64,000 bases of DNA from positions 53,841,298-53,905,297 of the forward strand of contig JALMGJ010000004.1 in NCBI GenBank assembly GCA_023362775.1, written 5' to 3'. Positions within the stretch are counted from its first letter, which is position 1; each line of letters begins with the position of its first letter. The stretch is from Charina bottae. Taxonomy: Eukaryota > Chordata > Lepidosauria > Squamata > Charinaidae. The notes under the pieces are model-generated. The model saw nothing but the letters and a program-made list of their open reading frames with translations. It had not been told where the DNA came from and searched no databases. Of this stretch, positions 9,440 through 21,753 are shown one piece after another. Position numbers and translations under genes: made by a program.

Positions 9440-10835
9440 TTTGGGAAGGGTATTGGCCTTTATCCTAGACAGGAGCCGGGCAAGACAGATTATTTCTCTT
9501 CAGCAAGTGATTGACAAATGTATAAATGTGAAAAAGAAACGTTATTGTGCACCTCTTGATTTAGAGAAAGTATAGGATAAAGTGAATTGGCTTGAGGGCA
9601 TGTTTTGCATAAATATGGGTTTGACAGTTGGTTGATGGGAATATGATGGGAATAACTCGTGTGTGAGAATAACTGTAAAAAGGTAAAGGTTCCCCCCGCA
9701 TATTTGTGCAGTCGTGTCCGACTCTAGGGGCCAGTGCTCATCTCCGTTTGTTAGCCGAAGAGCCAGCGCTGTCTGAAGACGCTTCCACGGTCATGTGGCC
9801 GCATGACGCACGCGGAACGCTGTTACCTACCCACCGAAGTGGTACCTATTCATCTACTTGCATTTGCATGCTTTCGAATTGCTAGGTTGGCAAGAGCTGG
9901 GGCGAGTGCGGGAGCTCACTCCGTCACGTGGGAGCAAATGTTTCAGCAAGGTGTAAGTCAAGGATGTGTGATGACCCATTGATTGTTAATATACTTATGG
10001 ATAAATGTGTAAAGAATGCTAATGGTGACATTAGGATTATGTTAGTCAGAGTTGCAAATGTGTGTGTATTTTTGTGTGTAGGCAATGCCGTGTTGTGGCT
10101 GAGTATGCAGAAGTTTTGTGACAAATATTAGATTGTATGTTTCAATGATGAATATGGAACTGAAAATTAATGTATCAAAGGCTAAGGTGTGTGTCTGCAA
10201 AGAAAATGGAGTGAATAATTGCAACTTTTACATAAATGGTAAAAAGCTAGAGCAAGTGGATGAATGAATGTTCCTTGGTAGAATTTTTGTGAAGTTGGAA
10301 AATGGATAGAGAAAATTTAGTACCTGCAAATACTAGTAGAAAAGTAGTAATGGGCAATATGTGGTATGTTGCAAGAAATGTTTTTTTTAATAAGTAAAAA
10401 GACTGTATTAGGAGCATGTTTATGCTCACTTTGTTATATGGAAGTAAGAGTTGGGTATGTCAAGAAATCATAAAAGTAATTTTAATGCAATGGAAACGAG
10501 GTACTTAAGAAGTCTGTGTGGCAAGTCAGGAAGAGAGAGCGGCAAGAATGCTTGTGGATTGAAAACAGTGACACTACAAATGACAAACATTATGGTGATT
10601 TGACCATATAAAGACATCAATGATAGATCAACTTGCAAAACAAAATAAATGAAGAGTGGATGGAGTTGGATGGAATTGAAGAGATCCACCAGTTGGGAGA
10701 GGGGTGAAGTTTAACAAACAAGAAACACTCTTTGAACTGGCATATGGAATAGAATCAAGAATGGTTTGCAAAACCAGGAAGATATAGAGAGGCATGAATG
10801 ATATCGCTGTAGATATGTATGTGTGCATTCTACAA
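9440..10835 (+). pseudogene. Decayed LINE reverse transcriptase (RTE-like), split by a Sauria SINE
   Basis: Translated pieces resemble a non-LTR reverse transcriptase. Before the SINE there is a QQVIDKC and APLDLEK stretch (about 9500-9570). After it come GVSQGCVM (about 9950-9975), MDKCVKNANGDIR (about 9999-10035), GNAVLWL at the position of the YADD box (about 10080-10105), and ELKINVSKAKVCVC plus INGKKLEQVDE (about 10160-10265). The last part (about 10430-10560) has YGSKSWVC and TRYLRSLCGKS pieces. Multiple stops and frameshifts make this a dead copy. RTE is the best guess; another clade is possible. Confidence 0.6.
9681..9931 (-). mobile_element. Sauria SINE, 5'-truncated, reverse orientation
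   Basis: On the minus strand this runs from the middle of a Sauria SINE (CACGTGACGGAGTGAGCTCC, CAACCTAGCAATTCGAAAGC) to its tail GGGGGGAACCTTTACCTTTT at 9681. It interrupts the LINE remnant between the coding pieces VRITV and MFQ. The tail is the Bov-B-related 3' end that such SINEs use for mobilisation. Confidence 0.88.
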
Positions 10836-11920
10836 GCTGTACAATTTGTATTTTTTTTTAATGTTGGACAGTTTCATTCATTCATAAACCACTTATTTTG
10901 GTTTTTATTGATTTGAATATCTTAGATATGTAAGGAAAAGCTGCATCCTTGGGTAACTGCCGTTGATTTTGACAATTGCTTAAAATAATATTTGAAGTGT
11001 GTATGTGGCTCATAAATTAATCCTAATATAAAAATGCTATTCCATTAGTGTGTAGTGAAGGAGCTACATGGATTACAGAATAATGAACTTCAACTATATG
11101 TATATTACAGACTGCAAGCCTGCCCCCACTTTTTCTTTTTAAGGAATAGTTGGGTTAAATAATTTATTCATCATAGTGTAATATTCTAAAAAAAAAACCT
11201 TTGAATTCTTATAATTAAACTGCATTTCTTAAAGGAATGGAAGATACTGTTTTCAATTATGAGGTATGTAATTGCTTTTTTAAAAAGGATTCTTTCTCTT
11301 GTTGCTACAATTAATGATACCAAAGTACTAATAAACAGACTCTTATCTAGGATATTGGATCAGGATCATGCATTTTTCTGTTTGGAAGTCCTTTAAATTG
11401 CTTTCAGGTCAGCCGTATACCTGTTTTCCTAACTTTGCAGATAACATTTCATCTGATACTGGCTAATCAGCATTGAGATGCAGAAACTGGGGGCCTTCAG
11501 ATGTTGCTGAACTACATAGCTAACATCTAGATGGCCACATATTCCTCCTCCCCGCTGCTATAAATGATTGCAAGAAGAACTAGAATATATACATTTTAAT
11601 TACAATGCAAACATAATAAGTATAACCTAGGAAGAATACAATAGACTTCCATATTGCTGCCAAGAAAGTTGCTGCTCAACTTAAAAGCAATCTCATTCAA
11701 GAAACAAAACAGCTTATTAAAATTGTTAAATACTGGATTAGATTCTACTCAGCTGAGACCGTTTCAGGTCTCCTTGGTTTCACTGACAGAATTAAGCATT
11801 TAACTCTGTCCCATTAAAGTTAATTGTGTCGCTTTAGTAATGTTGGATTGCATCCACTAAGCAGAATTTCAGACTTCCTGGGGGGCAATCACTCAGTGCT
11901 TTCACTTGTCACAAGGATGG
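10836..11920. other. Unassigned AT-rich sequence
   Basis: No gene was recognised. At about 11485-11535 a CCTTCAGATGTTGCTGAACTACA stretch resembles the middle of an old short inverted-repeat MITE, but no ends could be defined. Confidence 0.45.
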
Positions 11921-11925
11921 GGACA

Positions 11926-12709
11926 TGTCAGGGTTCTTTGTTTTCCAAGGACTGGACCCACCACAGCATAGAAGATAAGTGTACAAGATAGTTTATTGTA
12001 GCACACACCTTTCCTGTTGCCCTGGGTTAACTCCACCCTCCTAAGCTTTGCAAGTTGATGGCATGTAGCCATGTATGGTAAATAAGTCTTTGATGGTTAG
12101 TCCTTATAAGAAATAAAAGTCTTAAAGTCTGTAAAGTGGCATACAACCTTTGCCTCCCTCGAAAAGTTCTTGCACTTGTTGGGATTAGGTGCTGCCTCAG
12201 TGTGGTTGCTCCTCTTCTGGTTGCTACCGAGCTCCAGGCCAAGCTCCAGGCAGGAATCACACCACAATGGGCTGCTTAATGTAGCCTGTGGTCCTGGCAG
12301 TTGACTGCCTGTAATAGTCGTACATTCCAGATGTCGCTTCCCGCTTCCTCGTCTGCTTGTTGTCTTCTTCTCTTTCTCCTACACACCCACTCTTTTGTAG
12401 GCTAAGGGCCTGGGTGGGGTGAGGCAGCCTATGGACATCAGCAAGTTCCTAAAAACACCAGGGTGTAGCTCAATTAACCAGACAACTGGAACGCAGGAGT
12501 GGATGCTTGTGAGTAAACTGTGAGTGGGGAATGAATGAACGAATGAGCCCATCTCCTCTCAGGTTTCTGGGGCTGTATCCTTTGACTGCCCTTTGGGAGA
12601 AGGAATGAGCTGAGCCTATCCTTCTGGAAGTGGGGGCGGGAAGCGTTTCTGCCTGGCTGCAGCTGCTTTTCGCAAATGCAGACAGTAACCCCAGCTTCAT
12701 TCCCTCACA
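11926..12709 (-). mobile_element. Probable solo LTR
   Basis: The block starts TGTCAGGG and ends CCCTCACA, an imperfect 8-bp terminal inverted repeat in the TG...CA form of LTRs. It is flanked by the 5-bp duplication GGACA (11921-11925 and 12710-12714). On the minus strand an AATAAA signal lies near 11995, not far from the 3' end, as in the R region of an LTR. No internal retroviral or gypsy-type coding sequence is present, so it would be a recombination-derived solo LTR. The superfamily cannot be told from an LTR alone. Confidence 0.6.
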
Positions 12710-12714
12710 GGACA

Positions 12715-13166
12715 ATATTTCCTCTTGTCAGCAGCCTTTTCTGCTTCTCTGACCTTGTTTTTCTGAAGAAGAGAAATCCCTAAATAACATCTGGGTATTG
12801 TTTTGAATCCTGTCCAAAACGAGCTTCTAAACTCAAAGAAAAATCTACTGGTTTTGCACATTATGACTAAAATTCTTGAAATAAATATATACTTACCTAG
12901 TTGGTGAATTAATGCCAGGCAGAGGTTTTATATTTTCATATCTTAAATTAAGTCATTAATTTTTCTTTCTAAGAAACAGGGAAAAAATCCTAATTGGAGG
13001 ATTATAGTCTTGCTTAATAGAAGAAAAGTGCTGTGTTTGCACTTGCTCAAGGTCTGGAGTCCTTTTTCTGAACAATTTTCAAAGCTTGAGCAACTCTAAT
13101 AAATGGTAAGCTATTGAATAAATACACTGTTTCCCAACCTATGGAGTATACCATTTTGTGTTTGGG
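12715..13166. other. Unassigned sequence
   Basis: No gene or element was recognised. Confidence 0.5.
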
Positions 13167-13178
13167 TATAAGTATCTA

Positions 13179-13513
13179 TGGGTGCGTGGTGGCTCAGCAG
13201 GTAAGATGCCAGGCTTGTCGATCGGAAGATCACAAGTTCGGAGGTTCGAATCCCTAGCCCTGCGTACGGAGTGAGCTCCCGCACTAGCCCCAGCTCTTGC
13301 CAACCTAGCAATTCGAAATCATGCAAATGCAAGTAGATGAATAGGTACCACTTTGGTGGGATGGTAACAGCGTTCCGCATGCATCATGCCGGCCACATGA
13401 CCGTGGAAGCGTCTTGGACAACGCTGGCTCTTTGGCTAATAAACAGAGATGAGCACCGGCCCCTAGAGTCGGACACGACTGCACAACTGTGCGGGGGGAA
13501 CCTTTACCTTTAC
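13179..13513 (+). mobile_element. Sauria SINE, near full length
   Basis: The tRNA-related head (GCGTGGTGGCTCAGCAGGTAA as A box, GGTTCGAATCCCTAG as B box) is followed by the conserved body (AACCTAGCAATTCGAAA, CATGCCGGCCACATGACCG, GAGATGAGCACCGG) and the tail GAACCTTTACCTTTAC. A 12-bp TSD, TATAAGTATCTA, lies at 13167-13178 and 13514-13525. Confidence 0.95.
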
Positions 13514-13639
13514 TATAAGTATCTACAGTACCAGGAATTAATAGTAGGTGAAGGCACCACCCTTCAGATTAACTGGGGCTGCTGGGGCTTGATTTCATAA
13601 ACAGTTCTTTGTGGTTTAAAGATACTATTCTTAGCCGTT

Positions 13640-13885
13640 TTACGTAATTGATTATGTTTTGTTCCTATTTTAATTTAAACTGATTTTAATTGTTCTCTGC
13701 TTTGTGATATACTTTTCACTGTTGAAGTGGATCTAAAATTGTACAAGTAAAAGAAATAAGAGATGAAGTGAGACTTTTTTTTTAGTGTTCCAGTTTACAT
13801 CTCTTATATCCTTTTATAACCGCCCAGAGTCCCTCTTTCGGGGGGAGATGGGCAGTGGCAAAATTTGATAAATAAATAAAATATT
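13640..13885 (+). mobile_element. L2/CR1-type 3' UTR and tail
   Basis: The block at 13800-13885 has AACCGCCCAGAGTCCCTC, GGGGGGAGATGGGC and a GATAAATAAATAAA tail, matching the end of the large LINE. The T-rich stretch before it is probably the rest of the 3' UTR, but its start is not sharp. No coding part remains. Confidence 0.65.
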
Positions 13886-13889
13886 ACTT

Positions 13890-16370
13890 AATGTATATTT
13901 ATTAAAATATTTATATCCCTCTTATCACTAGATTTTTCCTATTACAGCTTTGTATACTGCAGTTTAATATGTCTTGTTGATACTTCATGCCCCAGTTATT
14001 ATCTGCATGGTCATCCCTCCAGTTCAAAGCCAGGTTTTCTCTCTGATCTCATAGGATTTTTTTTTCTTTTGAGGTTGTGCATTTAATCTGCATGTTTGGA
14101 TGTAGGCATGGACAACTTTGTGGAGAGGAAGATGTATGTTTGCTTTTTTTCCATAACAATAAAAGTACTGTTCTTTGAAGTGTGATCTAAATTCCAGCAT
14201 TCTTTAACCTCATACCAACAACCTTGTAAAATCAGGTCTGCTGAGTACATGAAAGCACTTTGGACAAGTGTACTGGGTTGGAACATGATCTGAATTCAGA
14301 CACCTCTTGAGTTTGGTTATAAAGTAAGTGCAGAAATTTAGAAATAGGATTAATGCATAAGATTCTGTTTGCCCTCAATTTATAGAAACCGTTGCATCCA
14401 AACGGAGGCCACACCCAAGCCAGGAATCAGCCAAATATTTTCTTGTAGCTCTAACCCCATGACTGTGTCTTTAATTCATCATTTAAATGAATTGTGTTTG
14501 TATGAATTACAGTAAGGCTCTGATCCAGACTGAGTGTTGTTAAGCAGACTAATCATGTATATCTCAAAATAAATAATATATAAGGAACCCTTTTTACATA
14601 AATATGTGAATCAGCTCCAGCTCCCTAAATAAATGTGAACCTTGACATGAAGTTTGTAACAGATTAGCTTCATGGATTGCTGTACTGAAATAAATACAAA
14701 GCTGTGTCACATATCTAAAATTTGTTGCATATTTGATATCCATAGAGTGAAATGGAATGAGATGGATATGCATACTGTAAAACACTTATTTTTGAAATAC
14801 ATTTGCTTAGGATTTAGAATAAGCAGATTTTAACCTGAAATTGAAAACTTTTTAAATTGCACTATTGCTTACCTTTACAATGATCAGTCTATTACTCTAG
14901 AGCTCTTAGTCTGTAATTTTGGTTTTCACTAAGGGTATTGGATTAGCATCTGTAGCACAATGGTTAGTTCAAAGTGTTTGTACAAAGATTTTGCTGACTC
15001 AGAGAGCTACACATTTCAATACCATTTTATTTGTTTATCTGTATGGTTTAAGCTGCAGTGCCTAAACTAGGAATCACCAACATTTTGGAAGCACTGAATA
15101 TATTTTGAATTTTGAGAGCACACCATGGAAACCTGTCATGAAACATTCTTTACCGGAAAAAAAAATAAGTGATGCAACTTCTGCTATTTGCTCTAGGACC
15201 CCAGGACACTTCTTACTACTTCATTTCTCAGCATATTGTTGCCTTTTCTATAGGTTGGTGGCTGCATTTCCAACCCCCCCCCCCCATTTTTATTTTCTAA
15301 ATTTTATTTTAGGGCCCTAAAATATTATTGAAAAAAAGCAGGATATTAGAGACTAATGAGTTTAGTGTGCCGGCTTCCTATTTCATTTTTTATTTCATTA
15401 ACACAGTCTTTAAAAAGCATTTAAAAAGTCAATTGGGAAGGAAGGCTGCATGTGCCAAGAAAGAGATTCATGGGTACCACATTGGGAATACCAAGGTTAA
15501 ACCAAGTATCAAGAGTCCCATTTTCAGATAATTGACTGGCACTTTCATATTTGAATGAAAATCCATTTTTATTTACCCACATTAGAAATCCTTTTGCTTT
15601 GGACTAATGGGCACTCTACCGCATGTGTTAAGTATCTAGTTTAAATTTTGAAATGACTGAAAGTGGTTACTAGCTGTGAAAACATGTTTTGTACCTACTA
15701 ATCCATTTTTATGGTCTGGACAGGCTTTAGGAACAGCGCAAGGGCAATTAAAGAGAGACGGTGCCTTTTACAGATGTTGCTATTAAGTGCCTAGTGTTCC
15801 AATGGACTGTTCAAATCATATTTACAGTATTATATAGTGAAAACACAATTTTATATTCTTTATCTGTCTTGCGCCTTTGTTAGACTTGTTTGTGTCCAGG
15901 ATAAAGTGTCTTTAAGACCCCAACCCTTCTTATACTGCCAGTCAGAACTTGAAACCTTCATAAATGTAATCAGAAGAACTGTGGACTGAAGCTCACTCAT
16001 GATTTTGCTTATCAGTCTACAGAAACCTGGAAAGATTAAGATTTAGAAATACCATATCTTAGGAAATCTGTATGGATCCATATAAATAAAAGAATTGCAG
16101 TTTCAATGGCTAATTCTTCTCTTTAGTACATTTCAAACCATAAAACTAAGTAAGAAACAATATAGAAAATAAATTCAATGGGGAAATATTCATATCCACA
16201 GGAGAAGTCTAATGTCCCAAGCCCATTCCTTGGTTCTACAAGACATAAAGAGCAGTATTTTCTGTCCAGTTCAAAACCAGACTCAAAAATATTTTTTAAT
16301 GCATAGGAATACTTCTGATCTTGGAATTTTTTTCTTGAAAGAAAGAGAACACTTGAAAACCCTTAGTCAG
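13890..16370. other. Unassigned AT-rich sequence
   Basis: No gene, RNA or element was recognised over about 2.5 kb. A poly-C run occurs at about 15277-15287. Confidence 0.5.
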
Positions 16371-16378
16371 AGTTTTCC

Positions 16379-16657
16379 AAACTTTTCATGTTGGTGACAC
16401 ACTTTTTAGACATGCATCATTTCACAACACACTCTTACAGCAGGGCATCATTTCGCGACACACTCTTACAGCAGGGCACAAGGCAGGCACCAGGACCTGC
16501 GCGGAATCACAGCAGGTTTGGAGGCAGCAAGGCACAAGGCAGGCACTAGGACCTGTGTGGAATCCTGGCAGGGCTCGGAGGCAGCAGCAGCTGCGACTCA
16601 CCCAGACACTGCAGCCGACACACTAACGTGTCGCGACACACACTTTGGAAAGCTCTG
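16379..16657. mobile_element. hAT-type MITE, family A, copy 2
   Basis: The termini are (C)AGAGTTTTCCAAACTTTTC and TTTGGAAAGCTCTG. The 8-bp TSD CCTTAGTC lies at 16371-16378 and 16658-16665; the outermost C of the left end is shared with the TSD. The core differs from other copies: it holds two imperfect tandem units of about 66 bp, each with ACAAGGCAGGCAC, AGGACCTG and GGAGGCAGCA. CGACACAC words near the ends match the other family members. Confidence 0.85.
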
Positions 16658-16669
16658 CCTTAGTCTTAT

Positions 16670-18290
16670 CTATACTTAAGTAAACATTCACAAAGATGGA
16701 TACTGATTCAGCCAAATTATGGAGGTGGGGAAATGGGGGACAATATAGGATTAAAAATTCAAGTATGTATGTTGAAATAATTCTTATAATGTATGTTGTG
16801 GGACTCTGTGTCTGTGTCTTTATTCTATTAAAATATAGTTAATACTTTAATGGATTAGGATCGTATGACTTTTACAGTAGCACAAAAAGACTGCATGGTG
16901 CCAAGGAATGCTACAGATATGGTAGGATAACAATAATGTTCTGACAGTCATCTGGCCATCTGTCAGCATAAAAAACATAGTATAAAGAAAATCCTTATTA
17001 AAATTTAAATTCTAGACTACTATATGGCTGTGTTTTTGCATAACACAGTTACTGAATTACCTGATTTTCTGGGTTTGCACAGTACAGTGACCCATAGATG
17101 AACCAAACAGACTTGGTTTACTGCTAAAAAGAAAACCAAGGTTCTACACATTGCAGCCAACATTGGTTAAAGGTGTTGTGTGATACAATCTGTCAGTAAT
17201 AATGCTGGAGGGAGATGTTGCTAGGGATGTACAGGCTGTGGTGATAGGAAAGGCACATCTCATTGGCTCACTCCCAATATTGTATCAGAACAATGAATGG
17301 ATTTGGCAAACCTAGACATTGCTGGACTCCATACATCACACTAAGTGAACCACCATTAGGATTTGTGAACAAACCTTGGTTAAGTAAACAATAGTTTAAG
17401 GCAATCAGTCAGTCTGTGTAAAGGAGCATGTTCAGTCCTGCTTGACCTTTAATCCAGGATGGGCTTTAGGGAGATTTCTGATATTTTGGCAAGAAGAAAT
17501 AATTGACCATGTTGTACATTTTGTAACTGCATTTTTTTTTTTAAAAAAAAATGGTGGCTGTATCACACATTTACAACAGGAAATACTTTTTTAAAAAAAT
17601 TAGCACATACCAGTCTTGTACTACTGTTTAATGATAGCAGCAACAAAGTGAGTTTTTCTCCAGAAAATTTAGGGAGCAAACCAGGAACAAACCTCTATGA
17701 AAAGATTATGTGGTGAGTTCGTCTCAACGACTCAAAACAAATTATTAGACTCAGTATTTGCTTAGAAGCATTAATGTTAACGATGAGTGTTTGTCACTTA
17801 GCTCTCGCAGGTTGCTTCTGAGGACTGAGTTTAAAAACAAAGTAAATCGAAGAACCTCAGGCCTGCATAACCTCACCAAAGCTCTGCCTGGAGTCTCTGT
17901 ATCTATCACTTGATAAGGAAGCAATTCAGGAAACTCATCCTACTTAGATGGTGATTATTATATCAAAGGATAACACTTTCCTTCTGTGCAAGGTTTTATG
18001 CTCGGTTTTATTCAACCTGCGGAGAATCTATAAGATGGCCTGCAACAGCACTGGCCCCTGTCCCAGCAGACTTTGAACATAAAATCTGAAAGGCAATTGT
18101 ATTTACAGTATGACTGAATGCAGTGGCCGTGTTGTCAGATTTCCCATATGAAAAGTGTTTTGGCAAATTGCATCCTTTACCAGCGAAGCTTTCTCATGAT
18201 GACGTGACGCCAGGTGGCTAGATAATAAAAAGCCTTCCCATAACTTTGAATGGCTTTGTTTACATCTTCATTAGATATGAAGCTAGAAGG
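16670..18290. other. Unassigned AT-rich sequence
   Basis: No gene or element was recognised. A poly-T/poly-A junction is present near 17530-17550. Confidence 0.5.
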
Positions 18291-18297
18291 CACCATG

Positions 18298-18819
18298 TGA
18301 TGTATTGTTATGGCTAGTGCCTACACAAGCAATGGGACCTTCCCATGAGAACAAGTCCTCCTGATTCCGTCTGTGGGAAGCCTTGCTCTGTTTAGAGCAA
18401 GGGAAGGGGGGGGATCACATGCTTGCTTAGATGCAGCACTGCTATGGCCTATGCTTTAGGCCTGGTGTGTGTCACACCTAACTTCCAGCCAATCAGAAAG
18501 CTGGAAGAACTGAATATCTAACCATGCAAAATGGTGTTCTATGCTTCTTGACTTTTTGTGTCTTTTAGCCATGTTCGTGTGTGTATTCTACTTCTGAGGG
18601 CTGGGCAGTGCGTAGCTATGCCTGGCTGTGTGTTTAGGCCATGGCGTGAGCTCTGGCCCTGGAAACAATACACGAAATTCTGCTTGTAGGTTTGTTTTTC
18701 TTTTTGCAATAATGTAACTATATATGCATTATTGCCTTACAAGTAAACATTTAGCCATAAAAGCTGCACTCTATTCTCAAGCCTCGATTTTTCCCTATAA
18801 GCCAGCGTACATCCTATCA
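18298..18819 (+). mobile_element. Possible solo LTR
   Basis: The block begins TGATG and ends TATCA (TGAT/ATCA inverted termini), with a 4-bp direct repeat CATG on each side (18294-18297 and 18820-18823). Its size of 522 bp fits an LTR. A TATATAT stretch and a CATAAAAGC word lie in the last fifth. The match is short and could be chance. Strand and family are uncertain. Confidence 0.35.
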
Positions 18820-19164
18820 CATGTAGGGGACTCAGGCACAATGGCAGCCCTGGGTTTCACCAAAAGCGATTAAGATTCTCCTTCACTCTTTTAGACTTGC
18901 CTTGATGTAAGGAGGGCAAAGCGGGGCTGACCCATGCAGACCTGCAGTTCTTCCACAGAAATATTTAAGGAACTCTGGAACTCAGTTTATAGAAATCATC
19001 TGCCAACCTGGCTCCTTCCAAATATATTGGGCATATGACACCTATGATGCAAAATTTGTGCTGTCTTAGAATGATAGGAATGTATATTTAGCACATTTGG
19101 ACTGTAGTAAGTTGACTAGAGCTTGATTAATTGAATTAAGTTAATGTAAGCTATATGTATGTAT

Positions 19165-19166
<2 letters not shown>

Positions 19167-19194
<28 letters not shown>
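19167..19194 (+). repeat. (AC)n microsatellite
   Basis: Fourteen uninterrupted AC units follow a GTAT/GTAC run. Confidence 0.95.
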
Positions 19195-19199
<5 letters not shown>

Positions 19200-19353
19200 T
19201 GGCCAGGGCTATCAAACTCTGGATGGCCAGTAGATGACAGTGAAGAGATACAGAAAATCTAAATCTTTGCTGCTACCTAATGGACATATGAATTTTTGCA
19301 TCCCAGATCTGGTAGCCTTAAAGTCGCAGCAGGCTAACAGCATCACACTACAG

Positions 19354-19578
19354 CAGTGCTTTCCAAAGTCCCGCCATTGGCGACACTCCAACGGCGGCGG
19401 TGGCAGCCTCGTGTGGTGCACTAAAACCCGGAAGCATTGATGGCGCGCCGCTTCCACCGCCACCACACGCACCACTGCCACACGTGCCGCCGCAGGGGCA
19501 GCGGCAACGTGCCATCAGCACTTCCGGGTTTTGTTGCGACACACTAATGTGTCACGACACACAGTTCGGAAAGCTATG
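19354..19578. mobile_element. hAT-type MITE, family A, copy 3
   Basis: The ends are CAGTGCTTTCCAAAG and TTCGGAAAGCTATG, with a perfect 8-bp TSD CACTACAG (19346-19353 and 19579-19586). The core contains CCGCCACCAC-type triplets and an AAAACCCGGAAGC / CACTTCCGGGTTTT inverted pair shared with other copies. Confidence 0.9.
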
Positions 19579-19589
19579 CACTACAGGAA

Positions 19590-20710
19590 TGTAAAAATGT
19601 ACAAGAAGTCAACTAAAATATCCAAGTTAAATAATGCATCAGTTCCTGGGGAGGAAAAAACATAGTACAACTACTGACAAATAATATTCCAAAATGCCAA
19701 GGATTCCAAAATAACCACCGACAAGGGCTCAGCTGACTGTAAATAAAATTACTAGTAGGGAGCATAAGATTTGCCTGTGTTAATGCTTGTTGCCAGAGGA
19801 TAGGATGACAAGAAGTAATCTGGCAAATTGGTATCTTGTCATTGTTTTTTTTTTAAAAAAATCTGATAGCCGTTAAGTTTAAAAAGTTTAAAAGATATAC
19901 TGGTATATACCAATCCTTGCCATAGTGAGTTTTAACAAAATATTTATAAAATTTGCCATGACGTTGCAATGAGCTACCAACCCTCGTATGCTTTCTGGGG
20001 TTCATTCTCCCTTTCCTGCCGTGTGACGTCTAAAGTGACTATACTTGGAAGAGAAAGTGTAGTGTCTCTCTGGTGCATTGGTTTGGTTGCTTGAATCCTG
20101 TTTGCAGTGTCAACTGCTTTTCCTTTAAAACATTTCTACTCTTCTCCATTATTTCTGGGAAAAAGAGTATTTATACAAGACAGTATTCGAAGCCATTTCG
20201 TTGCAAAAGTTTTTATAGTTCACTAGCCATTCCTGTCTGCTCAGGGTAATATATTTTCCACTTACAATGGAAAAACAAATGCTAGATATACATCTTAGTG
20301 AGAGGAAGCACAAGCTTTGAACAATTTATTATTGTTATGTATACTTTTATAGATAGCCGATGTATTATTAAGCCACCATTACATTGTCCACAGGTCTTGC
20401 AGATATAAATATGCCCTCCAAGAGTACAGGCTTGCATTTCGAAAGTAATGTTGAAGGCAGTGGAATCCAGTTGTTTTCTTCTACTAGCAGGAGCAATTTC
20501 TGCTGAATCCTTCTTGTTTGATCATCAGAATTTCCTCTTCCCCCTGCTGCCCCCTCATCCACCTTCAAAATCTGCTTTCAAATTTCTAGGGTATAAGGAA
20601 GCCGTTCAAAATATTTCTGCTTGTTGAAGTGGCTGTTGCAGGTTTTCCTCTCCGTATTGGTGGTTAGAAAATCCAAGATCGTTTATGACAACCTAGTGTG
20701 GAGAAGAGGT
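19590..20710. other. Unassigned AT-rich sequence
   Basis: No gene or element was recognised. The open frame at 20368-20568 (minus) has no domain. Confidence 0.5.
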
Positions 20711-20719
20711 ACTGTACTG

Positions 20720-21059
20720 CAGGGGTCCCCAACCTGTGGGCCACAGCCCACTAGTGGGCCGCAGCCTGTTAGGAACTGGGCCGCAGGGCTCCCGCCTGCA
20801 AACCCTGCCCCCTTCTGCACGATTGGCTCCTGCCTGCAAACCCCACCCCCCAGTGCTTGTGATTGGCTCCCGCCTGCAAACCCCGCCCCCCAGTGCACGT
20901 GATTGGCTCCCGGCTGCAAACCCTGCCCCCCCGGTCCACGTAGATCCTGGAAACCCCACCCCCCAGTCCACGTAAATCCTGGAAACCCCGCCCCCCCAGT
21001 CCATGGAAAAATTGTCTTTTGAAACCGGTCCCTGGCGCCAAAAAGGTTGGGGACCCCTG
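20720..21059. mobile_element. hAT-type non-autonomous element with internal minisatellite
   Basis: The termini CAGGGGTCCCCAACC and GGTTGGGGACCCCTG are a perfect 15-bp inverted repeat. The 8-bp flanks CTGTACTG (20712-20719) and TTGTACTG (21060-21067) differ at one base. The start and 8-bp TSD fit hAT elements. The core holds about four tandem units of about 40 bp (GCTCCCGCCTGCAAACCC, GCCCCCCAGTGCACG, TGATTG) at about 20788-20945, then shorter diverged units with GGAAACCCCGCCCC. Open frames through the units are repeat artefacts. Confidence 0.9.
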
Positions 21060-21069
21060 TTGTACTGTA

Positions 21070-21680
21070 TATGTGAGCATAAGAGCTCATGAAAGCCTCG
21101 GAGAAAGTAATTTGCACTTCTGAAATGAGTTTAAGTCTTTCTGAGGATCTCCCCTGCACCTCCCCACATAAACACCCAGCCAGACTCCCCCTTTCTCTGT
21201 AACTAAATGCAGCCCAAGATTTTTCTTCCTTTTCACAGTTAAGTTCGATACTGATATGTTGATTGAAGGTGGTTTCCCCGAAAATTACAAAATAGAATAT
21301 ATCATATTTCTAATGTTTTTCTGAATTCCAGAAGCAACAGTAGAGCAGCTTTCAGTAGCTGGAAACTAATGATTGCACAAGGAGGATTCATCATTTGAAG
21401 GAGAATCTAAGAAGCATGTCTTCGGGACTCTATAGCATACCACCTGGGCTGCAAGTTTAAACAGCTTATGTGACCCCTGGTAATTTGTTCTTCCCAGGAA
21501 GGTTGCAAAGAACAATAGTCAATACTCCTAAGGGCTGGGAGATAGGAAAGACATTTGGCTGTGTAGTAGGGTGACTCTGGCTCACAAGGTGAGTCAACTT
21601 GCTATCTCCCTTCCAGGAAACTACATTCTATTTCCCCCAGTTATCTGTCTTGCTTTAACAGATACTCAAGTTCAGTGCTC
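21070..21680. other. Unassigned sequence
   Basis: No gene or element was recognised. Confidence 0.45.
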
Positions 21681-21683
21681 ATT

Positions 21684-21699
21684 TTGTGTGTCTGTGTGT

Positions 21700-21752
<53 letters not shown>
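21684..21752 (+). repeat. (GT)n microsatellite
   Basis: About 24 uninterrupted TG units (21703-21751) follow a degenerate TGTGTCTG start. Confidence 0.95.

Positions 21753-21753
<1 letters not shown>

Noticed and set aside
13179..13260. Functional tRNA gene
   Set aside because: A and B boxes belong to the head of a Sauria SINE; no complete cloverleaf was found.
20683..21159. Open frames up to 158 codons on both strands
   Set aside because: They run through the tandem units of the hAT element. The 40-bp period and GC content keep several frames open.
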